Part shown: positions 24,886-32,682 of the stretch, in pieces
Numbering within the stretch: the first letter of the stretch is position 1
Layout: each line of letters begins with the position of its first letter
Assembly (NCBI RefSeq): GCF_036181745.1
Contig: NZ_CP108080.1
Location: 3,618,501-3,682,500, forward strand
From: Streptomyces sp. NBC_00259
GTDB taxonomy: Bacteria; Actinomycetota; Actinomycetes; Streptomycetales; Streptomycetaceae
Direction of reading: 5' to 3'
DNA: 64,000 nt
Translations under genes and position numbers: made by a program
The notes under the pieces: generated by a model
What the model was told of the DNA's origin: nothing
Databases searched by the model: none
The model's input: the letters and a program-made list of their open reading frames with translations, nothing else

Positions 24886-25140
24886 TCACCCTCCTGCGAA
24901 CGGCGGGAGCACCTCGACCGTGCCGCCCTCGGCAAGCCGTACGGTCTCATGGCCACGGGTCCCGACGGGGTCACCGTCGACGAGGAACGAACACCGCCGG
25001 AGTACGCGGACGAGTTCGCCCGGGTGCCTCTCACGGGCGGCGTCCAGCGCTTCGGCCAGGTTCTCCGCGGCGTACGGCTCCTCGGCCACCCCCGCGGCGG
25101 CCTTGGCCGCGGCCCAGTAGCGGATGGTTCCCGCTGCCAT
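24886..25140 (-). CDS. MoaD/ThiS family sulfur carrier protein
   Basis: An 84-residue ubiquitin-like protein ending PPFAGG; the C-terminal Gly-Gly is the site that is adenylated and converted to thiocarboxylate. It starts MAAGTIRYWAAAK, typical for MoaD-like proteins, behind GAGAGGAG. No molybdopterin or thiamine gene is nearby, so whether it serves molybdopterin, thiamine or cysteine synthesis cannot be told. Confidence 0.88.
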   Translation of the reverse strand: MAAGTIRYWAAAKAAAGVAEEPYAAENLAEALDAARERHPGELVRVLRRCSFLVDGDPVGTRGHETVRLAEGGTVEVLPPFAGG

Positions 25141-25182
25141 CGCGGCACTCCTCTCTCCGGCTCGTCGACTGTCCATGATGGG

Positions 25183-26124
25183 CTATGCGCGGGCGAGCCA
25201 GTCCGCGAGGCGCCCCAGAAGGCCGTCGTCCGCGGCGTTCTCGGCGTGCCCCATGCCCGGTTCCAGCCACAACTCGCACGGGCCGGCGGCGGCCAGCATC
25301 CGCGGATGGTCCAGCGGGAAGTACGCATCGCGGTCACCGTGGACGATCAGCAGCGGGGTCGGCGCGATCAGCGGGACGGCCTCGACCGGCGAGAGCGGGA
25401 CGGGGTCCCAGTCCTTGTGGTGGATACGGGTCCGCAGGCCGTAGCGCCCGACCAGCCGCCCGACGGGCCGGGTGACGACCCAGTGGAGCCGCCGCATGGG
25501 CGCCGTACCTTGGTAGTACCAGCGGGCAGGCGCGCTGACGGCAGCGACCGCGTCGGTGTGTGCGTCCCGTGCGCCACGTACATCCCGTGCCTCACGCACG
25601 CCACGCGCGTCATGCACGTCCAGTACGCCGCGTACGCCGCGTACGTCCCGTGCACCCGTACGCCCCTCGTGCTCCGGCGTGTGCTCCCCCGCCCGCTGCG
25701 CCGCGGCCCCGCCGTACAGCGCCGCATGCCGCAGCACCACCGATCCGCCCATCGAGAAGCCCACCGTGACGACCCGTCCGTACCCCAGCGAACGCGCCCA
25801 GGCGACGGCCGCGGCCAGGTCCAGCACCTCGCGGTCGCCGACCGTCGAGTGCCCGCCGGACCTGCCGTGGCCGCGGAAGGAGAAGGTGACGACCCCTGCC
25901 CGGCCGGCGAACACCCCCGCCGCGCGGCGCACCGCGGGACGGTCGACCGAACCGGTGAATCCGTGCGCGACGACGATCGCCAGATCGGTCTCCCCGGCCG
26001 TACAGGGCTGGTGCAGCGCCTCGATGCGCACGCCGTCGGAGGTCCTGAGGGTTGCGCGTCGAGGTCCGTCAGTGATCGAGGAAACATCCACATGGTGACA
26101 TCGACCCTCTACGACAGAGCTCAT
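25183..26124 (-). CDS. alpha/beta hydrolase with repeat-rich insertion
   Basis: A 313-residue alpha/beta hydrolase. The oxyanion region AHGFTGS lies near residue 55, the nucleophile elbow GFSMGGS near 122, the acid-loop region HGDRDAYFP near 265 and the catalytic His in GMGHAEN near 290. Between the elbow and the cap region, residues about 138-182 form an Arg/Asp/Val/His-rich insertion encoded by short tandem repeats and unlike the rest of the protein. I placed the start at the ATG at 26124 because a -10-like CACAAT lies seven bases upstream (leaderless); a GTG at 26091 is a good alternative. Divergent from glnR. Substrate unknown. Confidence 0.8.
   Translation of the reverse strand: MSSVVEGRCHHVDVSSITDGPRRATLRTSDGVRIEALHQPCTAGETDLAIVVAHGFTGSVDRPAVRRAAGVFAGRAGVVTFSFRGHGRSGGHSTVGDREVLDLAAAVAWARSLGYGRVVTVGFSMGGSVVLRHAALYGGAAAQRAGEHTPEHEGRTGARDVRGVRGVLDVHDARGVREARDVRGARDAHTDAVAAVSAPARWYYQGTAPMRRLHWVVTRPVGRLVGRYGLRTRIHHKDWDPVPLSPVEAVPLIAPTPLLIVHGDRDAYFPLDHPRMLAAAGPCELWLEPGMGHAENAADDGLLGRLADWLARA
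25560..25680 (+). repeat. short tandem repeats encoding the hydrolase insertion
   Basis: Degenerate units such as CGTACGTCCCGTGC and CGTACGCCG recur through this stretch, in frame with the hydrolase on the minus strand, and translate to RDVRG/RGVRG/HDARG-like patterns. They account for the non-conserved insertion and suggest expansion by slippage. Confidence 0.75.
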
Positions 26125-26146
26125 GTGGGCTATTGTGCTGGGCAGA

Positions 26147-26178
26147 GGATCCGGGCGACGCAGCCCCCGGGTCCTTTT
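26147..26178 (+). terminator. intrinsic terminator-like hairpin in the glnR upstream region
   Basis: GGATCCGGG (26147-26155) pairs with CCCGGGTCC (26166-26174, one G-U pair) and is followed at once by TTTT and a T-rich run, a layout unusual for Streptomyces and close to a textbook terminator. It lies about 200 bases before the glnR start on the coding strand. It could attenuate glnR or end an upstream short transcript. Confidence 0.5.
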
Positions 26179-26379
26179 GTGTTTCCAGTCCGTTGTTACA
26201 GACAGGTGAACGAAACGATCGCGGAACCCCGGGGCGCGGGGGCCGCGGCCGGGCAAGAGGCAGTGCCGCAGACGTCCTCGCAGGGACCGAGGAGGAACCG
26301 ACGTTATGGGCGAGCGAACCGTGCACGACCGAGAGACCACGAACCAGGCAGGGACAGCGGCCCGGGCAGGTGGGTCGCG

Positions 26380-27183
26380 ATGAGTTCTCTGCTGCTCCTC
26401 ACCAATGCCCTCCAGCCCTCCACGGAGGTGCTCCCCGCCCTCGGCCTGCTGCTGCACAACGTACGGGTGGCACCCGCCGAGGGCCCGGCCCTGGTCGACA
26501 CCCCGGGCGCCGAGGTGATCCTGGTCGACGGCAGGCGCGACCTCCCGCAGGTACGCAGCCTCTGCCAGCTGCTCCGCTCCACCGGGCCCGGCTGTCCGCT
26601 GATCCTCGTCGTCACCGAGGGCGGTCTCGCGGCCGTCACCGCCGACTGGGGCATCGACGACGTGCTGCTGGACACGGCAGGACCCGCCGAGGTCGAGGCC
26701 AGGCTCCGGCTCGCCATGGGCCGGCAGCAGCTCACCTCGGACGACTCGCCGATGGAGATCCGCAACGGTGATCTGTCGGTCGACGAGGCCACGTACAGCG
26801 CGAAGCTGAAGGGGCGGGTCCTGGACCTGACCTTCAAGGAGTTCGAGCTGCTGAAGTACCTGGCCCAGCACCCCGGCCGGGTCTTCACCAGGGCCCAGCT
26901 GCTGCAGGAGGTCTGGGGCTACGACTACTTCGGCGGTACGCGCACGGTCGACGTCCACGTGCGGCGGCTGCGCGCCAAGCTCGGCCCCGAGCACGAGTCC
27001 CTGATCGGGACCGTGCGGAACGTGGGATACCGCTTCGTCACGCCGGAGAAGGGCGACCGCTCGGAGAACTCGGCGGCGGCGAAGGCGAAGAAGGCGGCCG
27101 AGGAATCCGTCCCCCGTGCGGAGGACTCGGCCGACGACATGACCGAGACCATCGAAGCTGCTGTACGCCCTGCCCAGAGGTAG
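26380..27183 (+). CDS. glnR: GlnR, global nitrogen response regulator
   Basis: GlnR activates ammonium uptake and assimilation genes (amtB, glnA, glnII) and represses others in actinobacteria. This 267-residue protein has an OmpR-type layout: an atypical receiver domain (residues 1-120, starting MSSLLLLTNALQPSTEVLP) that lacks the usual acidic cluster and phosphorylation geometry, and a winged-helix DNA-binding domain (about 130-225; VLDLTFKEFELLKYLAQHP, TVDVHVRRLRAKLG). There is no partner kinase, as expected for an orphan regulator. The C-terminal tail is Ala/Lys/Glu-rich. The sequence matches what I recall of S. coelicolor GlnR closely. A LacI regulator follows 23 bases downstream. Confidence 0.95.
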   Translation: MSSLLLLTNALQPSTEVLPALGLLLHNVRVAPAEGPALVDTPGAEVILVDGRRDLPQVRSLCQLLRSTGPGCPLILVVTEGGLAAVTADWGIDDVLLDTAGPAEVEARLRLAMGRQQLTSDDSPMEIRNGDLSVDEATYSAKLKGRVLDLTFKEFELLKYLAQHPGRVFTRAQLLQEVWGYDYFGGTRTVDVHVRRLRAKLGPEHESLIGTVRNVGYRFVTPEKGDRSENSAAAKAKKAAEESVPRAEDSADDMTETIEAAVRPAQR

Positions 27184-27206
27184 GTCACCACGCGTAGACT
27201 GCGCGC

Positions 27207-28232
27207 GTGGCCAAGGTGACGCGGGACGATGTAGCGCGACTGGCGGGTACGTCGACCGCTGTGGTGAGTTACGTCATCAACAACGGACCCCGGCCGGTCG
27301 CCCCGGCCACGCGCGAGCGGGTACTCGCCGCGATCAAGGAGCTGGGCTACCGGCCCGACCGGGTCGCGCAGGCGATGGCCTCGCGGCGTACGGACCTCAT
27401 AGGCATGATCGTGCCGGACGCCCGCCAGCCGTTCTTCGCGGAGATGGCGCACGCGGTGGAACGGGCGGCGGCGGACCGCGGAAAGATGGTCCTCGTCGGC
27501 AATTCGGACTACCGCGACGAGCGCGAGGTCCACTATCTGCGGGCCTTCCTCGGCATGCGCGTCGCCGGGCTGATCCTCGTCAGCCAGGGTCCGAGCGAGC
27601 GTGCGGCGGCGGAGATCGAGGCGTGGGACGCTCGGGTGGTGCTGCTGCACGAGCGGCCCGAGGCGATCGACGACGTCGCGGTCGTGACGGACGACATCGG
27701 CGGGGCGCAGCTCGCGACCCGGCATCTCCTGGAGCACGGACATCCGTACGTCGCGTGCCTGGGCGGCGTCGAGGAGACCCCGGTGGTGGGCGACCCGGTG
27801 GCCGACCACGTCGAGGGCTGGCGGCGGGCGATGCTGGAGTCCGGGCGGTCGACGGAGGGCCGGCTGTTCGAGGCGCCGTACAACCGCTACGACGCGTATC
27901 TCGTGGCGCTGAAGATCCTGTCCGGCCCGGACCGGCCGCCGGCGATCTTCTGCGCGACGGACGACCAGGCGATCGGTGTGCTGCGGGCCGCGCGCGAGCT
28001 GCGGATCGATGTGCCGGGTGAGCTGGCGGTGGCGGGCTTCGACGACGTCAAGGAAGCCGGACTGACCGACCCGCCGCTGACGACGATCGCCTCCGACCGG
28101 CCGGCGATGGCGCGCGCGGCGGTGGATCTGGTGCTGGACGACGGGCTGCGGGTGGTCGGCTCACGGCGCGAGCGGGTGAAGCAGTTCCCCTCGGCCCTGA
28201 TCGTCCGCCGCTCCTGCGGCTGCCACGGCTGA
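27207..28232 (+). CDS. LacI family transcriptional regulator
   Basis: A 341-residue LacI-type repressor. The helix-turn-helix and hinge (VTRDDVARLAGTSTAVVSYV, then GYRPDRVAQAMASRRT) occupy residues 1-60; a periplasmic-binding-protein-like effector domain follows (FCATDDQAIGVLRAARE, VAGFDDVKEAGLTDPPLTTI). It starts with GTG at 27207, 23 bases after glnR, so it may be read from the glnR promoter. The effector is presumably a sugar or similar small molecule; no catabolic gene is adjacent. It ends with CGC-H-G, two closely spaced Cys. Confidence 0.9.
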   Translation: MAKVTRDDVARLAGTSTAVVSYVINNGPRPVAPATRERVLAAIKELGYRPDRVAQAMASRRTDLIGMIVPDARQPFFAEMAHAVERAAADRGKMVLVGNSDYRDEREVHYLRAFLGMRVAGLILVSQGPSERAAAEIEAWDARVVLLHERPEAIDDVAVVTDDIGGAQLATRHLLEHGHPYVACLGGVEETPVVGDPVADHVEGWRRAMLESGRSTEGRLFEAPYNRYDAYLVALKILSGPDRPPAIFCATDDQAIGVLRAARELRIDVPGELAVAGFDDVKEAGLTDPPLTTIASDRPAMARAAVDLVLDDGLRVVGSRRERVKQFPSALIVRRSCGCHG

Positions 28233-28312
28233 CCTCACCGTCCTGACCCCACCGTCCTGACCCCACCGCCTGACCCCACCGCCTGACCCCACCGCCTGAC
28301 CTCACCGCCTGA
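28230..28312 (+). repeat. tandem CCTGACCCCACCG repeats after the LacI gene
   Basis: Six near-identical units of 14-15 bases (CTGACCCCACCGC and variants with TCC insertions) begin at the LacI stop codon. They have no dyad symmetry and no spacers, so they are neither a terminator nor a CRISPR. They fill the first half of the gap to the protease gene. Confidence 0.85.
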
Positions 28313-28367
28313 CCCGAAGGCGCGGCACCCCGGCCTTACATGGGGCATACATGCTTCTGTCGGGCTT

Positions 28368-28394
28368 CTCAGGCCGTCCTCAGCGTGCTCTCAT
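28368..28394 (+). promoter_or_regulatory. three 11-bp-spaced CTCA direct repeats upstream of the HtrA-like gene
   Basis: CTCAG at 28368, CTCAG at 28379 and CTCAT at 28390 recur at exact 11-base spacing, ending 24 bases before the protease start codon. Direct repeats at this pitch are the usual target of OmpR-type response regulators, and such a regulator is encoded two genes on. A link is inferred, by analogy with MprA control of pepD in mycobacteria. Confidence 0.45.
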
Positions 28395-28417
28395 CTACGG
28401 CCCCGAGAGTCGTCACC

Positions 28418-29449
28418 ATGACGGACCACTACCGCAACAGCGGCGACGAGGGCACGCAGCACACCCACCAGTACCCGTACGCGGGGTTCGGGGACGGGGC
28501 GTACCCGCCGCCGCCCCCGCACGCACCGGCACCCGCCGCACCCGTGCCCGCCGCGCCCGCGAACGCTCCCGCGCACGCCGCGCGTGCCAAGCGGCCCGTC
28601 GCGTTGATCGCGGCCGTCGCGATCATCGCCGCGGCCGTCGGCGGCGGGGCGGCCACGCTGGTGGAGCGGTTCGCCGGGGGCGGTTCGACCGGCGGAGCGG
28701 CCGGCGTCGACGGGACCACGGTGTCGCAGAGCAGCAAGGGCACCGTCGCCGGTGTCGCCCAGGCCGTCTCCCCCAGCATCGTGGAGATCAACGCCTCCTC
28801 CACCTCGGGCGAGTCCACCGGCTCCGGCGTGATCATCACCCGGGACGGTGAGATCGTCACCAACAACCACGTCATCGCAGGCGCCGACACCGTCAAGGTC
28901 AGGCTCAGCGACGGCAAGACGTACACCGCGGACGTCGTCGGCACCGACCCCGACAAGGACCTCGCTCTGATCAAGCTGAGGAGCGCGAGCGGTCTGAAGG
29001 CCGCCGCTCTCGGTGACTCCGGCCGCGTCGAGGTCGGTGACGAGGTCGTCGCGATCGGCTCGCCCGAGGGCCTCACCGGCACCGTGACCAGCGGAATCAT
29101 CTCGGCGCTCGACCGGGACGTGACCGTCGCCAAGGACGAGGGACGCCAGCGGCAGCAGGACCCGCGGCAGGGCTGGCCCTTCGAGTTCGGCGGTCAGGAG
29201 TTCAACGGGGACACCGGCGACTCCAAGACCACGTACAAGGCCATCCAGACGGACGCCTCGCTCAACCCCGGCAACTCCGGCGGTGCGCTGATCAACATGA
29301 ACGGCGAGATCATCGGCATCAACTCGGCCATGTACTCGCCGAGTTCCTCGGGCGGATCCACAGCGGGCAGCGTCGGCCTCGGCTTCGCCATCCCGATCGA
29401 CACCGTCAAGGCCGATCTCGACAGCCTCCGCTCCGGCGGCGAGAACTGA
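28418..29449 (+). CDS. HtrA/DegP-like trypsin-type serine protease, membrane-anchored, no PDZ
   Basis: A 343-residue protein with a cytoplasmic Pro/His/Ala-rich tail (residues 1-58), one membrane helix (about 60-80) and an extracytoplasmic S1C protease domain. The triad is complete: His in NNHVI near residue 150, Asp in DKDLALIKL near 180 and Ser in GNSGGAL near 287. It ends soon after the protease domain, so the PDZ domain of typical HtrA proteins is missing. A two-component pair follows after 55 bases, an arrangement like mycobacterial pepD with mprAB, pointing to envelope-stress proteolysis. Confidence 0.9.
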   Translation: MTDHYRNSGDEGTQHTHQYPYAGFGDGAYPPPPPHAPAPAAPVPAAPANAPAHAARAKRPVALIAAVAIIAAAVGGGAATLVERFAGGGSTGGAAGVDGTTVSQSSKGTVAGVAQAVSPSIVEINASSTSGESTGSGVIITRDGEIVTNNHVIAGADTVKVRLSDGKTYTADVVGTDPDKDLALIKLRSASGLKAAALGDSGRVEVGDEVVAIGSPEGLTGTVTSGIISALDRDVTVAKDEGRQRQQDPRQGWPFEFGGQEFNGDTGDSKTTYKAIQTDASLNPGNSGGALINMNGEIIGINSAMYSPSSSGGSTAGSVGLGFAIPIDTVKADLDSLRSGGEN

Positions 29450-29504
29450 CCGGGCGCCGATCCGTGGACCGGGCGTACGACCGACCGCGTGCGAGGCTGG
29501 GGCC

Positions 29505-30242
29505 ATGACGACCGCACCCGGTGAAGGCGACCGCGAACGCATCCTCATCGTCGACGACGAACCCGCCGTACGCGAGGCGCTGCAGCGCAGCCTCGCCTTC
29601 GAGGGGTACGCCACCGAGGTCGCGGCCGACGGCTTCGACGCCCTCGCCAAGGTGGAGTCGTACGCGCCCGACCTCGTCGTCCTCGACATCCAGATGCCGC
29701 GCATGGACGGCCTGACCGCGGCCCGGCGGCTGCGCTCCCTCGGCTCCACCCTGCCGGTCCTGATGCTCACCGCCCGTGACACCGTCGGCGACCGGGTGAC
29801 CGGTCTCGACGCCGGGGCGGACGACTATCTGGTCAAGCCGTTCGAGCTGGACGAGCTGTTCGCGCGGATCAGGGCGCTGCTGCGGCGCAGCTCGTACGCC
29901 TCGGCGGCGGGCACGGACCGTGAGGACTCCGGCGACGTGCTGTCGTTCGCCGATCTGCGGATGGACCTGGCGACCCGCGAGGTCACGCGCGGGCCGCGCC
30001 GGGTCGAGCTGACCCGTACCGAGTTCACGCTGCTGGAGCTGTTCCTGGCGCACCCGCGGCAGGTGCTGACCCGCGAGCAGATCCTCAAGACCGTCTGGGG
30101 CTTCGACTTCGAGCCGAGCTCCAACTCGCTGGACGTGTACGTCATGTATCTGCGCCGCAAGACGGAGGCGGCCGGGGAGCCGCGTCTGGTGCACACCGTC
30201 CGCGGGGTCGGCTACGCGCTGCGGGAGGGATCGCCGGAGTGA
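29505..30242 (+). CDS. OmpR-family response regulator, MprA-like
   Basis: A 245-residue response regulator. The receiver domain has the acidic pair in ILIVDDEP, the phospho-acceptor Asp in VVLDIQMPRMDG near residue 61, and LTAR and LVKPF for the Thr/Lys switch. The winged-helix domain follows at about 145-240 (LTRTEFTLLELFLAHPRQVLTREQ, LDVYVMYLRRKTE). It overlaps the sensor kinase by four bases. The resemblance to MprA together with the adjacent HtrA-like protease suggests a role in envelope stress. Confidence 0.92.
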   Translation: MTTAPGEGDRERILIVDDEPAVREALQRSLAFEGYATEVAADGFDALAKVESYAPDLVVLDIQMPRMDGLTAARRLRSLGSTLPVLMLTARDTVGDRVTGLDAGADDYLVKPFELDELFARIRALLRRSSYASAAGTDREDSGDVLSFADLRMDLATREVTRGPRRVELTRTEFTLLELFLAHPRQVLTREQILKTVWGFDFEPSSNSLDVYVMYLRRKTEAAGEPRLVHTVRGVGYALREGSPE

Positions 30243-31684
30243 TCCACAGATTCCGGGCGCTGCCGCTGCGGTCGCGGCTGGCGCTGCTGACGGCGACCGC
30301 CGTGGCCGTGGCGGTGGCCGCCGTCGCCGTCACCTGCTGGCTGCTGGCCCGCGCCCAGCTCCACAACGAACTCGACACCTCGCTGCGCAACACGAGCGCC
30401 CCGCTCGGCACGGTGCGCCAGGCCGTGTCCGCGTGCCGCACGACGGGCAGCGAGCCCTCCGGGGCCGGCAGGGGCTTCGCCTATGTCCAGGTCGTCTATC
30501 CCGACGGCACGCGCTGTGTGGCGCCGGACGCCCAGCCCGTGCGGGTCGGGGCGGAGGACGTGGCCGTCGCCCGGGGCACCGAGGCGTACGCCCTCCACAG
30601 CAGTACGACCGACTCGGGCGCGGACGTCCGGGTGCACACCGAGCAGATGGCGGTGCCGGTGCCCGGCGCGCCCGGCGGGACGGTGACCGTCATGGTCGCC
30701 CGCCCGCTGTACGAGATCGACACCGCCCTGAACCGCCTCGCGCTCCTGCTCACCTTCCTCGCCGGCGCCGGTGTCGTCGCCGCCGGGGCCGCCGGACTGT
30801 GGGTGGCCCGCACCGGTCTGAAGCCCGTCGACCGGCTCACCGACGCCGTCGAGCACGTCGCCCGCACCGAGGACCTGACCGTACGGATCCCGGTGGAGGG
30901 CGAGGACGAGATCGCCCGGCTGTCGCGCTCCTTCAACCAGATGACCGCCGCGCTCGCCTCGTCCCGGGACCGTCAGGCACAGCTGATCGCCGACGCCGGC
31001 CATGAGCTGCGCACACCGCTGACCTCGCTGCGGACGAACATCGAGCTGCTGGTGCGCAGCGAGCAGACCGGCCGTGCCCTCCCGCCCGAGGACCGGACCG
31101 CGCTGCTGGCCTCGGTCAAGGCACAGATGTCCGAGCTGGCCGTGCTGATCGGCGATCTGCAGGAGCTGTCACGGCCGGACAGCGCGACGCCCGGACCGGT
31201 CCAGGTCGTCGCGCTGCACGACGTCGTGCGGACGGCGCTGGAGCGGGCCAGGCTGCGCGGCCCGGAGCTGGCGATCACCGCCGAACTGCGGCCCTGGTAC
31301 GTACGGGCCGAGCCGGCCGCGCTGGAACGGGCGGTGGTGAACGTGCTGGACAACGCCGTGAAGTTCTCGCCCCCGCGCGGGGCGGTGGAGGTGCTGCTGG
31401 ACCGTGGTGTGCTGACGGTGCGCGACCACGGCCCCGGGGTGCCGCCGGAGGAACTCCCGTACGTCTTCGAGCGGTTCTGGCGCTCCCAGTCCGCCCGCGC
31501 GCTGCCCGGCTCCGGCCTCGGTCTGTCGATCGTGGCCAGGACCGTGCACCAGGCGGGCGGCACGGTGGAGCTGCGTCCGGCCGAGGGCGGCGGCACCGTC
31601 GCGGTGGTCAGCCTGCCGGGGGCGCCTGCGCCACCGCCCGTACCGCCGTCAGTTGTGCCGGATGAGCGAGTCGACCAGGCCTGA
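30239..31684 (+). CDS. sensor histidine kinase, MprB-like
   Basis: A 481-residue membrane kinase: helix 1 at about 13-37, an external sensor domain of some 120 residues, helix 2 near 160-185, a HAMP linker, the H-box DAGHELRTPLTSLR near 255 and an ATP-binding domain with NVLDNAVKFS, DHGPGVPPEELP and GSGLGLSIV. The GTG start overlaps the regulator stop. Its last 36 bases overlap the convergent PI-PLC gene, an antisense overlap worth noting. Signal unknown. Confidence 0.92.
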   Translation: MIHRFRALPLRSRLALLTATAVAVAVAAVAVTCWLLARAQLHNELDTSLRNTSAPLGTVRQAVSACRTTGSEPSGAGRGFAYVQVVYPDGTRCVAPDAQPVRVGAEDVAVARGTEAYALHSSTTDSGADVRVHTEQMAVPVPGAPGGTVTVMVARPLYEIDTALNRLALLLTFLAGAGVVAAGAAGLWVARTGLKPVDRLTDAVEHVARTEDLTVRIPVEGEDEIARLSRSFNQMTAALASSRDRQAQLIADAGHELRTPLTSLRTNIELLVRSEQTGRALPPEDRTALLASVKAQMSELAVLIGDLQELSRPDSATPGPVQVVALHDVVRTALERARLRGPELAITAELRPWYVRAEPAALERAVVNVLDNAVKFSPPRGAVEVLLDRGVLTVRDHGPGVPPEELPYVFERFWRSQSARALPGSGLGLSIVARTVHQAGGTVELRPAEGGGTVAVVSLPGAPAPPPVPPSVVPDERVDQA

Positions 31685-32524
31685 GCGGGTGTTGGGGAAG
31701 TCCATCGGCACGATGCCGAGGCCCTTCCAGCCGCTCGCCGTGCCGTCCAGGAAGCCGTGGACGCGCGGATTGAGGTTGTCGGAGTTCCAGCGCGGCGGCA
31801 GCGACGCGGAGGTGCTGACGAAGTTGATGAAGAGCTTGCCGGGCTGCTCGGTGGCCTTGCGGAAGTGGGCCTCGATCCTCGGGTACTTGTCCCACGGCGC
31901 GGCGTTCCAGTCGTCCTGGAGGTCGAAGACCCCGCCGTCCCACCACTTCACTCCGGGCAGTCCGCCGTTGTCGGCGATGAGGACGACCTTGCCGCGCGCC
32001 TGGCCGAGGGCCGGGAGGGCGTCGCCGATGTGGAACAGCGAGCGCCAGCCCCGGTTGTCGAGGTAGTCGTCGAAGATGCTCCGGAAGGTGGCGTCGCCGT
32101 CCGAGGAGTACTCCTGCTTGACCCGCATCAGCACGGTCTCGGAGGGGTGGGCGGCCAGGAAGTCGCGGCAGGCGATGAGCACGTCGCCGAACATCATGTT
32201 CTGGAAGGCGGGGCCGTGGTGGATCGCGAACGAGCCTCCGGTGACCCGGCACCGGACGTCGAGGAAGCGGATGCCGTAGTTCAGCTGGTCGGCGATCGTC
32301 GTGTTCTGGCACTCGGCCCAGGGTCCGCCGAAGCGGGCTCCCGAGTCATGGGTGCCGGGAATGGTGAGCGAACCCAGCGTCCGGCCGCCGTCGATGCCGC
32401 TCATCCAGTCCTGGGTGCCCAGCGCCCGTCGCTGCGCCGCCGTGGCCGTGCCCGGTGCGCCGATGAGAACGGACGCGGAGACGACCGCCGCGCCCGTGAG
32501 GAAACCACGTCTGGTCAAGGACAT
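31649..32524 (-). CDS. Tat-exported phosphatidylinositol-specific phospholipase C
   Basis: A 291-residue secreted PI-PLC that would cleave phosphatidylinositol to inositol phosphate and diacylglycerol. The N-terminus has a twin-arginine signal (TRRGFLTGAAVVSASVLIG) with cleavage near ATAAQ. Catalytic His residues appear in TIPGTHDSG near residue 60 and AIHHGPAF near 105. As in other bacterial PI-PLCs no metal site is evident. The 3' end overlaps the histidine kinase gene by 36 bases. Confidence 0.9.
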   Translation of the reverse strand: MSLTRRGFLTGAAVVSASVLIGAPGTATAAQRRALGTQDWMSGIDGGRTLGSLTIPGTHDSGARFGGPWAECQNTTIADQLNYGIRFLDVRCRVTGGSFAIHHGPAFQNMMFGDVLIACRDFLAAHPSETVLMRVKQEYSSDGDATFRSIFDDYLDNRGWRSLFHIGDALPALGQARGKVVLIADNGGLPGVKWWDGGVFDLQDDWNAAPWDKYPRIEAHFRKATEQPGKLFINFVSTSASLPPRWNSDNLNPRVHGFLDGTASGWKGLGIVPMDFPNTRSGLVDSLIRHN

Positions 32525-32633
32525 GTGCTGTCTCCTTCGTCGACCGCCGCGATGTGGGGGGTCGCGGTCGGCAGACGGGATGATTGCAGACATGCCCATG
32601 ACACAGAACGTCTTGCGCGGAAACTGGAAACAA

Positions 32634-32670
32634 CTGAGGGGCGGCGGGCCGACGGCCCACCACCCCTCAG
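32634..32670 (-). terminator. hairpin downstream of the nucleotidase gene
   Basis: CTGAGGGG (32634-32641) pairs with CCCCTCAG (32663-32670), with GGGCC-gac-GGCCC inside and a short internal loop between the two stems. It lies 12 bases after the stop of the minus-strand nucleotidase gene. Confidence 0.65.
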
Positions 32671-32682
32671 TCGCACCACCCG

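Noticed and set aside
28230..28312. Possible CRISPR array
   Set aside because: Units are contiguous 14-15-mers without spacers or dyad symmetry; no cas genes are present.
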